DNA of 64,000 nt from Cristatella mucedo. Taxonomy: Eukaryota; Bryozoa; Phylactolaemata; Cristatellidae. Every line of letters begins with the position of its first letter. The first letter of the stretch is position 1. This document shows, one piece after another, positions 12,560 to 45,749 of this stretch. The translations under genes were made by a program, and so were the position numbers. The stretch covers positions 1,552,501 to 1,616,500 of the forward strand of contig WPIO01000027.1 of NCBI GenBank assembly GCA_009760855.2, written 5' to 3'. The notes under the pieces were generated by a model that was given only the letters and a program-made list of their open reading frames with translations, ran no database searches and was not told the origin of the DNA.

Positions 12560-12640
12560 TCTGTTTGTCTGTCTGTCTGTCTGCCTGCCTGCCTGTCTGT
12601 CTGTCTCTATCTGTCTGTCTCTCTCTCTCTTGTCTCTTTC
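12560..12640. repeat. (TGTC/TGCC)n and (CT)n microsatellite
   Basis: Tetranucleotide TGTC units with a TGCC patch, passing into short CT repeats. Confidence 0.9.
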
Positions 12641-13172
12641 TCTGCTCGTATCTGTCTGTCCATCTCATCTCTCCCCTGCTTTCCCCTCACATATACACTT
12701 TCGCTCATTTCAACAAGTCGTTGGAAGGAAGCTCACAAACACATAAAGCAGCGGTTGCAGAAAAGAATGTGGCATGGAGGGTTTAAACTATCTTGCTGTC
12801 ACTGGCAAATTCGACCAGCATAGAAATCACAGCACTCGCGTTGCTCTCATCACTTCGTCAGCTGCCCACAGGTTCCATGCTACATACATGCCCACCACGA
12901 GCACCAGACCCAACTCGGCCTAATGCCACCAGCACATCCTGCGATACTCGGCAGCTGGCCGATGGTGGTCTCTAGTGCATTGCCTCTACTAAAATTCTTC
13001 CTGACGAAAGAAGGCGCGGGGCAGAGGACGTCTGACCGGCCAGTACTCAAGTGGACTGGTGGTCGAGCAGCCCCCCCCCCCCCCGTGCAGCAGGTCCGTG
13101 GGCGGCCAGCACTTCCCCACGCCCCCAAGTTCGCACGAAGATAGCAATGTCGGTTCACGCCAGAACAGGTTT

Positions 13173-13210
13173 CCGGACTTTGCCGAGTGCCGGCACTCGG
13201 CAAAGTCCGG
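13173..13210. repeat. Perfect 38-bp palindrome
   Basis: The half CCGGACTTTGCCGAGTGCC at 13173-13191 is followed immediately by its exact reverse complement at 13192-13210. There is no spacer and no mismatch. The flanks do not extend the symmetry. Confidence 0.95.
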
Positions 13211-13271
13211 CAGGAAGGGGCAGAATGGCAAGATTTGGGCTGCTAGCAACCGCTGTCAGGTGACCACTCAC

Positions 13272-13373
13272 CTGTCGGCCCTCCTCAATGTAGAGCACGG
13301 GTGTCCACCACTGGCACTCCTGCCGTAGTGCTGTCTCCACTAATAGCACTCGAGTGACACAAGAGACCGGTGG
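13272..13373 (-). CDS. Gene X exon 4
   Basis: Thirty-four codons, phase 0 to 0, between acceptor ATCGGCTCAG|CCA and strong donor CGACAG|GTGAGTGG. It encodes VTRVLLVETALRQECQWWTP and VLYIEEGRQ. Exon 3 ends in phase 0 and fits directly. A second possible acceptor lies at 13349. Exons 1 to 4 give 156 residues. The next exon should start in phase 0 and was not found. Confidence 0.58.
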
Positions 13374-13564
13374 CTGAGCCGATAATACAGGCTTTGCTAT
13401 CGAGGCCGGGCAGCCCTCCCCCCTGACAGGACAGCTGGCTAGCAGCCAATAAGCTGGGCAGTACAAGATAAGCCGTATCTCCTTTATGTAGCCATGGCTA
13501 CTGTCGGCCTACAAGCCGGTTGATAACACTGCTGCAGGCTAGACAAACCGAAACAGACCCACCA

Positions 13565-13660
13565 TAATAATAATAATAATAAAAATAATACATTTGATAT
13601 AGCGCCCTCAGAGAACTCAATCTCTTTATAGGCACTTTACATTTGCTGGCAAGGAAAAAA
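13565..13660 (-). repeat. LINE-B/SINE1-type 3' tail
   Basis: On the - strand this is the shared tail (AAAGTGCCTATAAAGAGATT, then GAGGGCGCTATATCAAATG) ending in an ATT run. There is no element body next to it. Confidence 0.7.
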
Positions 13661-13894
13661 TTCTGAAAAGGCCAAGGAAAGTATGTAGCAAGCTCGGTGT
13701 GCCACGACACATGAACGATCGAAACAATTTGAGTCGGTGCTTGTAGGCATGGCAACTCTTGAATTGGTATAATCTATTTAGCTATCCATTTCGAGCTTGG
13801 CAGCTTCCAGTGGTCCACAGGGGGTGAAGACGCAATGCTATGTAATTTATGCTCTGTAACTCCCCTAAGCCACAAGGACTTAAGTGGCTAAGTA

Positions 13895-14570
13895 AATAAT
13901 AATAATAATAATACATATGCTATAGCGCCCTCAGAGAACTCGATCTCTTTCTAGGCAATTTACATATGCTGTAAAGGGAGCATGATCGAATGGTTAGTTA
14001 CAAGACTCAACATTTATTGCATGCTCAATAAACAACAATCAATCAGAACATGCTTAAAGGTGACATGCACAAGGTCACCATGCAAAATGCTGTGATAAAT
14101 AGATGCTGTTTTAGCTTCTGTTAAATATCAAGTCAGAGGATGTCGTGACGTCAGTCGAGAGTGAGTTCCAGGCTTTGGGAGCATTCGAACATTCGGCATG
14201 GTCTCCAAAGGATTCGAAAGGTAAGAGTAGAGAGCTAAGCGACGTGATTCAGAAAAGCGGGTGGCATGATGCCTGGCCTGGTGCAGATTTGATAGGTAGG
14301 CTGGAGCCAAAGAATGAAGGAACCTAAAAGTGAGCGATAAAACTTTGAAGTCGATGCGCTGCTTGACTGGGACCCAGTGCAGGTCGGCGAGAAGTGATGT
14401 CATGTGGCAATTGCGACACTCACGACTGATAAGCCTAGCTGCAGAGTTTTGTACCAACTGTAACCACCTCTGATTGCACAGGCTGGTAGACCATCAAGCA
14501 GTGAGTTACAGAAGTCGAGACGGGATGTCACAAATCTGTGGACCAATTTAGATATAATATCCTTATCTAA
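13895..14570 (-). mobile_element. LINE-B 3' part
   Basis: Starts from an (ATT)n tail at 13895-13912 on the - strand, then the shared tail. Coding text follows at 14128-14457 with VQNSAARLI, LLADLHWVPVKQRIDFKVLS and LAPAYLSNL, the typical C-terminus of L2/CR1-like elements. The copy is 5' truncated, and the reading frame is broken once or more. Confidence 0.85.
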
Positions 14571-14624
14571 GCAAGCCTGAACTTTAGCAACATGAATTCA
14601 GGTCAGTGTAAGAATGTTGCTCTA

Positions 14625-14765
14625 TCATATCCCCTGATCGACTGGGAGCCATCGCAGCTCCTTCAGCAAAGAAGAGACATAACTGAATCTCGTGATACTT
14701 AACTTTACAGCCACATGCAGAGGCTAAATGGCTTTTTTGGCAGCCAAGTGAGGTGATTCGACTTA
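14625..14765 (-). mobile_element. LINE-A fragment
   Basis: Matches the C-terminal part of the 9974-11379 copy (CTGGGAGCCATCGCAGCTCC and the following block). No protein motif is preserved in full. Confidence 0.5.
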
Positions 14766-15338
14766 AAAATTAACACTGCCCGAGTGAGTGAGCTCCCTCC
14801 AGCTTAACCAGCCTCCCCACCCCTGGTCAACCTAGCGGTCCACAACCAGGACCACCGGCTGATGACCGCAAGACAAATGCTGGAAGCCTTTGAGATGAGC
14901 GATTACAGCAGCATCGCTCGGCTGCATCACTTCGGCTGCAGCCTCAGCTGAAGCTTGAGCTGATGTGTGGTAGTCAAACACCGAGCCAAATGCAGCTGCA
15001 GACACTCGACCAGGGCCAAAGTAAATCGAACCATGCAGTCCATCGAGTAGGATTATGCAAACTCAAACCTTCGGAACAAAAGTGCTACGCCCTGACACCC
15101 AACATGGCTTTGAAGGCCAGAGCAAATAAGGTGGGCCGTCTGTTTGATGATGACACACTGAAACAGGCTGGACATAGCAACCTGCTGGTCAAGGCCGGAT
15201 CAGCACGGCAGCAGCAGCGGCAGCAGAAAGGATGCAATCAAATGTGAGATATCGCTGGTGGGGCTCCCCACCATGCAAGCCAGAGAAAAGGCTGGATGCA
15301 GGCGGAAGTTCGGTGGCTTGCCAGTGTGCACTGCACAC

Positions 15339-15421
15339 CTGACAGATGGCAACAAACTTTGCAGTCTGCGTGACTGGATGTTTATTGATATCCAGGTATC
15401 CAGGATCCTGCTGCTGGTACA
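15339..15421 (-). CDS. Gene X exon 3
   Basis: The acceptor is GTGCTTTCAG|TG and the donor ATCTGTCAG|GTGTGC. It encodes YQQQDPGYLDINKHPVTQTA and KFVAICQ. The first two bases complete a Met codon left open by exon 2 (phase 1), and the exon ends in phase 0. Frame, splice sites and phase agree with both neighbours. Confidence 0.62.
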
Positions 15422-15492
15422 CTGAAAGCACCGGCCACGTTCACAGGTTATATTCGGTTGTGGTCGAGTTACTGGTTGAAGAAACCTGGTTC

Positions 15493-15556
15493 GTCGCAGG
15501 TTCGAAGGGTCGCGTCGCAGGTTCGAAGGGTCGCGTCGCAGGTTCGAAGGGTCGCG
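15493..15556. repeat. Three 21-bp tandem units
   Basis: Three identical head-to-tail copies of TCGCAGGTTCGAAGGGTCGC plus one base. The unit contains the pol III B-box-like core GGTTCGAA. It lies about 70 bp upstream of gene X exon 3, within its intron. On the - strand the unit would read DPSNLRR. Confidence 0.95.
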
Positions 15557-16047
15557 GAAGAGGGCCAAGTGCTGCTAGCACCATTGTTGTGGTTTGGCAT
15601 GAGGCAAGATAAAAACTTAAGCACTTGCTAGCACAAAGGTCCCAAGTATGGGTGCCATTACATTTGTACAAGATTCATCACATCGTCTCCCTTAGCTACA
15701 CTCTACACACCTGAAGACACACACCTTTAAGACCACTCAAGTGTAATCATCAAATCTCGATTCTTCTGGGAAAGTTCTTGGTAAGGATGCACACAACTTG
15801 CAACCAGAAACTGATGGAAAAAAACACAAAAAAGAGAAAAACACAAGCTGTCTAGTGGGTATTTTTTAATTGCATGCTCCGTTTTGAGAATGCATTACTC
15901 TTTGGTCCTCATCCGGCTTGCCGCTTTTAGCGGTCGATATTAAAGGGCAATTGCAGAGCCAGTGGGGGGGGGGCAGAGGCATTTGCACCTCCCTGCAGTG
16001 GGGCAGTGACTTGCGTCGCCTTTATTCCTACTACCCCTCCCCCCCCC

Positions 16048-16262
16048 CGACCGTCACCAACGACGAAATTATGTCTTAATTCCACTCGATGAGCAACCGC
16101 CGAGTTCGCACCGAATAAAGGCTATCGTTTAGGGATATACTTTTTTCATTTATTGTTGATCTAGCCAGCTTACATGAAAATATTGCAGTGAAAATATGAG
16201 TCTTGTCACCTACATAAAAATGTTGCAGGTCTTGCTCTCCTGGGTAAAAATCCTGGCTCCGA
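16048..16262 (+). repeat. Unclassified dispersed repeat U1, copy 2
   Basis: Partner of 2488-2695 in the same orientation. It lies in the - strand gene X region, between exons 2 and 3. Confidence 0.6.
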
Positions 16263-16679
16263 CACTGTTCTCAAGGTGCCTTAATGCTACACACAGGCAT
16301 TGTCCCCACATCACCACATTACTAAATCAGCCTCGTACGAGTTTGCCCGATGAGGACTATCGAGTGTCTCACAACTGCAGACGCCGCCGCAAGGCGATAC
16401 AAATTTCTGCTTCCAAAGTATCGCTTGCTAACCCAAAAGGCTCAAATATGTCAAATAATTTAGTCCTGTCGCGTAGCTCAGGCTCCTGCAATTGAGGGCA
16501 CCACCCAGCACTATCAAAAGTCCTCTCAGCCTCCCTTATAGGCATTATGCAACAACATCGAAAGGCTGGGGTAAAGGAGAAGGCGGGATTTGGCGGGACG
16601 CTGCGTCAGCCAGCTGCGCTGGCTCAAGTAAAACGCTACTCAGTTCACTTTCAATGCATCAATGCACTGTTGGTCTTAC

Positions 16680-16847
16680 TATGCTGGTCCAGTAGTAGTG
16701 GAGTCAAGGTGACACCAATATGGGCTGTCGATTCAGTCCTAAGAAGCGAATGCAGGTGGCCCGGCACACGATTACGAAGCAGCGTAGGCGTCTCCTCCGA
16801 CAGACCGCAGTGGCGATACAGCACGCAGCACCTTAATCTCGCGAGGC
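16680..16847 (-). CDS. Gene X exon 2
   Basis: The acceptor CCCTCCCTCCGCAG|GC has a perfect pyrimidine tract, and the donor is CAGCATA|GTAAGA. There are 55 codons and the phase is 1 on both sides. The text is leucine-rich and helical, for example CGLSEETPTLLRNRVPGHLH and VTLTPLLLDQH, resembling an all-helical scaffold protein. The intron before it (16848-16892) is only 45 bp. I do not recognise the family. Confidence 0.65.
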
Positions 16848-16892
16848 CTGCGGAGGGAGGGGCCTGCATGGCCGTTATAGAGTGCTACTTAC

Positions 16893-17007
16893 CGACGGCG
16901 TGAGGGGATGATCGGTCTGCGTGAGGTGCTGATCGGTCTGCAGAGCGCCCTGGCTCTGCGCCAGCTGAGACTATCTCCGACGCCTTTTTCCTCCCGAAGA
17001 ACTTCAT
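16893..17007 (-). CDS. Gene X exon 1 (start exon), product not recognised
   Basis: On the - strand an ATG at 17007 opens 38 codons beginning MKFFGRKKASEIV, followed by a short imperfect internal repeat (ADRSAPH, ADRSSPH). It ends at a strong donor, GTCG|GTAAGTAG, phase 1; read-through meets a stop two codons later. The split codon joins exon 2 as Gly, in the only frame that stays open there. The lysine-rich N-terminus suggests a cytosolic protein with no signal peptide. A competing ATG four bases upstream opens a frame that closes at the donor, so I prefer this one. Confidence 0.62.
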
Positions 17008-40848
<23,841 letters not shown>

Positions 40849-42780
40849 GCTTGATCCTTTCCCTGGACTCGAGCCATCGGAACAACTGCAGATTGTCGGT
40901 TTGGCATTATTACCAGTCTTTGTATGCCGGAGTCTGCAAAGCTGGAATGTTGTGGACCGTAAGCTATTGAGCAGCTCTTAAGAACTGGTGACACTAGACG
41001 TCAGACCTGGGATTTTCGGCATTGCTGCTTCTGTTGCCCTTCTATCACTACTTGTGTTCTAACTGCCACACATGTGTGTGGCATCCTCGTGACTCGGGTC
41101 ATGCAAGCAACGGATGTGAGGTAGCAGTTGCCATCTAACAGACATTTGTGGTGATCACTGGTTCTGTGGAAACGCCTGAGCTGCAGCATCAGGTGTAATC
41201 GTGAGCTAACTCTCGAGACTTTCAGGACTACAAGCCATCGTGCTCGGCAGAACAATGACACATGAGTCGTCGGTTCGAACCCATCTAAGAGTTCATTTGT
41301 ATACAATGGCCACAATATGCTTAAGCCACGGAAGCAGTCAGTGCCACGACAGGGTCATCAGTGCCACTGCTTCGTTGAGCTTCAGGGCCAACTAAATAAA
41401 TTTGCATGACCCTTCCTCTGTATCTGCTTTTATATCAGTCGGTTGATGTTTATCAGTGAAAAGTAAAACCAGGAGTTGTACTGCAGACTGTTGTTGCTAG
41501 TATTGGTTTGACTGTTACAATTACACGTGACTATCTTCTATTAGGCCTCTGGAGAGGCAGTCTAGTTCCGAGGAATTAGTACAGCATCTGCTTTGCTCAT
41601 TAATGCGACGTTCCTATCTCGAATCCGGTTACAAAATAGCTCGTCGGAAAAATTGCGTGTTCGCCCAGCGGTTTCTTGTTTGTTTCTGAAACTATTCATC
41701 TTTATTTTCCATGAGAGCATTTACATGCCCCCAAAAGTAGAGGAGCAGCCAGAACCAGCCATGTCGAGGCTGAGCTTGCAAAAAATTGTCGCTAAGTTGG
41801 CAAGCAGCTCAATCGAATAAAATTGAAACGGAAGATGCAACGGAGTCATGCAACTCTTAGTTTGGAGGGCGTCCAGCTAAAGACAGCCAGAGGACATTAA
41901 AGAGGCCAGATGTGGTTGCCATATAGCCATAAGTGTAATCGTGCATTGTGCTAGTGAGAGATGCAGGTAAGTGACTGCTGAGACAGATCGGCTGCTGACC
42001 AGCTGATGCGAACACCAGAGATATTGTCGACCCCTAGCCAGAATCCATTGCTTTGACCAGATCAAACTTAGCCGCTTAAACGAACACGTAGCCGTAGCGA
42101 CAGACAACTAATGCTGAAGCCAAAAACCTCTAAGTGAGCCGTCAATCTCTGATGTTGGCTAGGTTAACATGTCGGAAACTGCAAGCTTGAGAAAAGATTT
42201 TTGATTGACAATTCATCGTCAGTCAAACGAGGACTATAGTAGGTTGTCCCAATTCACCCTAGTTACGGCCAGGTCTGGCTACTACAAGAACACTGTTGAG
42301 TCACAGATACGTAATACAAAATTGTTCAAGTTGACCATAGCCCATCTCCCTGGCCGTGCCCAAGTCAGCCCTTCCCTAGCGATCCCTTCGGCGATCCAGC
42401 AGACCGCTTCTCTTGCTCGTTTGTCAGAAAGATGGAAAAGATAAGAGTCCGTCGCCAAGGAAACATTGTATGAACGCGTTCGCGTGCTGTTTTGTTATTG
42501 CATATACCATGCAAAGATCTGTGGTGATTTTCACGACATTTTGTGCTAGAGCTCCAATCTTGTCAAATATACCTCCTGATTACCGAGTTTTCGCTGGCTT
42601 TCTTGAGCAGCTGGTTTTGGAGACAGACGTCAACTGCTTACGATTTTGGCTTCTCAGAGGGTAATTATCCACGTCAACAGTGGAGACTAGGGGATTGCGA
42701 TAAAATCCCCCAATAATTCTCTGACCTAGTTTCCTTAAACTACTTTAATATCTACCCTCATACCGGCCACTCTCACATAA
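40849..42780. other. METTL5 3' flank, no gene seen
   Basis: An AATAAA-like site lies at about 41395 and could serve as a poly(A) signal. Otherwise there are short shadow frames only, and a tRNA-like GTTCGAACCC at about 41270 without a matching A box. Confidence 0.4.
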
Positions 42781-43083
42781 TCTCGAAGTTCATCTTCTAG
42801 TCTAAGAAGACTACTAGCCTTTTAAACCCCCACACCAAATGTTCTCCCTCTGAAATTCATCGATTTACTGCTGCCCAGCATAACCAACATAATAAATATG
42901 TCCTTGGCCTCAGGTCATGTCTTTGCATCCTTCGAAGAGGCAGTTGCTAGCTCACTCACAAAGAAGTTGACACTAAAGCAGGAGAACTGCAGCAACTTCT
43001 GTCCAGTTTCCCTATTGCCACTCCTATTTAAGACACTGGATCGAGTGGTAACACACCAGCTGATATTTCATAACAAACTATGA
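42780..43083 (+). mobile_element. LINE-B reverse transcriptase, N-terminal part
   Basis: The + strand reads INMSLASGHVFASFEEAVAS, then KLTLKQENCSNFCPVSLLPL and TLDRVVTHQL. These correspond to the linker and first RT blocks (NYRPVSLLP...LERVV in intact elements). A stop follows at 43081, and no later RT motif is present. Confidence 0.8.
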
Positions 43084-43173
43084 CACATAGCAACTTAGAT
43101 ATAGTCGGTTTGTAGACCTAATCACACCAGAGTCTGCTGTGTTGTGCGTACGTATATAAGACCATGTCAGGAT

Positions 43174-43303
43174 TCGAAGCACGTCTTCACTATGTGCTGT
43201 AACATGGCAAAAAAGGTTGCCTGCAGCGATCTGGACAGCAGATGGAACATACATTTGACTACAGAATCCCAACAGACTTCACTTAGATCACAACAGACTA
43301 CTC
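43174..43303 (-). repeat. Inverted 130-bp copy of the METTL5 exon 5 boundary
   Basis: Exact reverse complement of 40595-40724. It sits 90 bp after a LINE-B fragment. It carries a full splice acceptor in antisense but only 23 bp of coding sequence, so it is not a second gene. Confidence 0.93.
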
Positions 43304-43631
43304 ACTGCTTTCTTAGAGTCCCTGCTAGTTCTGCACGAGAAGAGTCTCTCTCCTTCTATATTTTCGGTGTTTTTTCTTAGGTAATTTCAATCCTTCGCTT
43401 TCTGGTAGGCGAATAACTGCTCCGTAGAGATAATCCTGAACTGCACATAAGGAGCATTTGAGTTAGCAGAGTGCTCGTAATTAAATCAGGTTTTTAATCT
43501 CGACATTCGCCAACTAGGGCAGACACAAACATGGCTGTCAAGACGAATACTTCATTTTCTGTTGTCCTGGACATGCTCACTCGCTAATAGAATGGAAACC
43601 CCAATAGACCTAAAACAAAGTGCTGCTCACG

Positions 43632-44549
43632 TTATAATAATAATAATAGTAATAATGTACTTGATAAAGCGCCCTCAGAGAACTTCATCTCTTTCTAGGC
43701 GCTTTACATTTGCTGCAAAGGGAAATGCAATTAAATGGTAAGTAAAATCATGCTTGATAAACAAACAAAATGAATAACATGGTTAGGGGTGACATGCACA
43801 GGGTCAGCATGCAAATGTGGTTAGTGGCAGCATGCACAGTATCAGCACGCATAAGCACATCAAGGACGAATCACAGGGACCCACTAAATGCTGTCCTAAA
43901 TAGGTGTGTTTTTTAAGTTCTTTTTAAATGTAGTCAAGCCTGGGATGTTCTGATGCAAGTCGGGAGGGAGTTCCAGGCTTTGGGAGACTACGAACTAAAT
44001 GCACGGTCTCCAAATTATTTGAGGTTTGTACGAGGTATTGGTAGACTGTTGGATTCCGAAAAGCGGGTGGTACGATGCTTGGTCTGATGGGGGAGTATAT
44101 CTGAGAGATAAGCTGGAGCCAAAGAATGAAGTGACCTGAAAGTGAGCGACAAAACCTTGAAGTCAATCCGTTGCTTGACTGGTAGCCAGTGCAGGTCGGC
44201 GAGAAGTGGAGTAATGTGGTAGGCCAGTAAGCAGTGAGTTGCAGAAGTCGAGACGAGATGTCACGAATGCATGGACCAACTTGGACGTGGTATCCTTATC
44301 TAAACAAGCCCGAATTTTAGCAATATTATGAAGCTGAAAATAGGCAGATTTGACCGTGGAGCTGATATGGTCGTCTAACGAGAGGTCGCTTTTGAATATG
44401 ACACCTAGATTTTGAGCTGATTCGACAGGAGATATGCTGGCAGAGCCAATTTTGAGCGTCAGCCTTTCCCATTTCTGAATCACAGTGGGTTTGCCCATAA
44501 CTAGTAAGTTAGTTTGGTCATCGTTTAGTTTTAGAAAATTTGCTGACAT
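43632..44549 (-). mobile_element. LINE-B, longest 3' copy
   Basis: Begins at an ATT tail (43635-43660, - strand), then the 3' region and C-terminal coding text in broken frames. At 44163-44549 there is RT text: MSANFLKLNDDQTNLLVMG, SAQNLGVIFKSDLSLDDHI and VTSRLDFCNSLLTGLP. It is 5' truncated before motif C. Confidence 0.9.
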
Positions 44550-45340
44550 CGATCCATGTGCGGACGTTGGAGCAGCACTGGCTTAGTGCACGGACTGCGG
44601 TAGCATGCTTACGGATTAGAATGCGGTTTCGTTTAATGGATGGCATGGAGCCCCTGATCGGTGTACCAGTGGGTTGTGACACTCGGTCTGGTTTGCGGTC
44701 GGGATGTGCTATTAGTGATGGTACTGACAAGGAAGTCGCCGGACTCCGGTGGGCGAGAGGGGCGAAGAGAGTCGTGCTTCCGCCTGCTCCGTGCGTAATG
44801 GAATAAACTGGGTGGTGTTACTCATCAGCTGGTGTTCCGTGCTGAGCGCGACGGCAACCAAACTACATAATATATACTGCTTCACGCCTTTTGATAGTTC
44901 TTCGATATTCCAGCAATCTCTCCCCTGGGTGCTATTAGCGGTTTTCGGTACTTACGCAGCTGTGAACTGCTTAGTGTGCTTTGTATAATCTTATTACCGG
45001 TTGCTTTTTTGACAGTGCCAAACAGAGAACTCCGCGAATAATCCTAGTGCCACATTCGATGCTATGCAAATTCGTTTGCATGTATTAATTCTGTGAAGTC
45101 TTAACATAAGAGGACTTATCGCATTTAATCTTCGGTAAATTCATGTCTGTGTACATAGAATTCAAGTTATTGCTTTTGAATTCAACTAAAAAATTCAGCA
45201 GTTACAATCTTTTCTTGGTTTTCTTTGTGGCCAGATTCAATAGATATGCATAACAATTTCTGAGCGACTCACACTGCAGGACACTTTACGATGACCACCA
45301 AGAAACTGTTTGTGGCTCGCATATTATAAGTTATAAACGC
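44550..45340. other. Stretch with no gene seen
   Basis: A moderately GC-rich part (44550-44830) and an AT-richer part; no frame has family resemblance. Confidence 0.4.
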
Positions 45341-45354
45341 CTCCCTTTCAGCAT

Positions 45355-45680
45355 TTTAAAAGTGCCTAAAAAGAGATTTATTTTACGTATAGTGCCATAC
45401 AAATGTCGTCAGTCCGTAGCCGCCCGTTGCTGGTGTGAGCGCTCGACCAACTCCCTCGTACTAACACAAACGAGTCTCCCACCCAAACTGTCGGGCAGTG
45501 GCTGCCCTAAACAAGTATCGCTTTTGCTAGATAATTTGCTAGATTAAAAGGTCAAGAACGCCCAGAAATAGCTTGAGGTTTTGGACTTGAACACTACGGT
45601 AAAGAATTACAAAAATGTATGTAAAGTGCCCAGAAAGAAATTAAATCCTCTGAGGGCGCTATATAAATGTAGTATTAAGA
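45355..45680 (+). repeat. Two LINE-B/SINE1-type tails
   Basis: Tail blocks at about 45355-45410 and 45615-45680 in the same orientation, both bodiless. The second reads AAAGTGCCCAGAAAGAAATT and GAGGGCGCTATATAAATG. Confidence 0.6.
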
Positions 45681-45749
45681 ACTGATACTCATCAGCTGAA
45701 TGGCACCCATGCCCCGTTCGAGCACCGACTGGAGGGTTGAGACAATCGT

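Noticed and set aside
12785-12860. Codon-like - strand patch ISMLVEFASDSKI as the missing gene X exon
   Set aside because: The available acceptor and donor give phase 0 to 0, not the needed 0 to 1, and the donor GTTTAA is poor.
15493-15556. CRISPR-like array
   Set aside because: The 21-bp units are directly adjacent without spacers, in a eukaryotic intron.
41225-41300. tRNA-derived element
   Set aside because: GGTTCGAACC is itself palindromic and there is no A box at the right distance on either strand.
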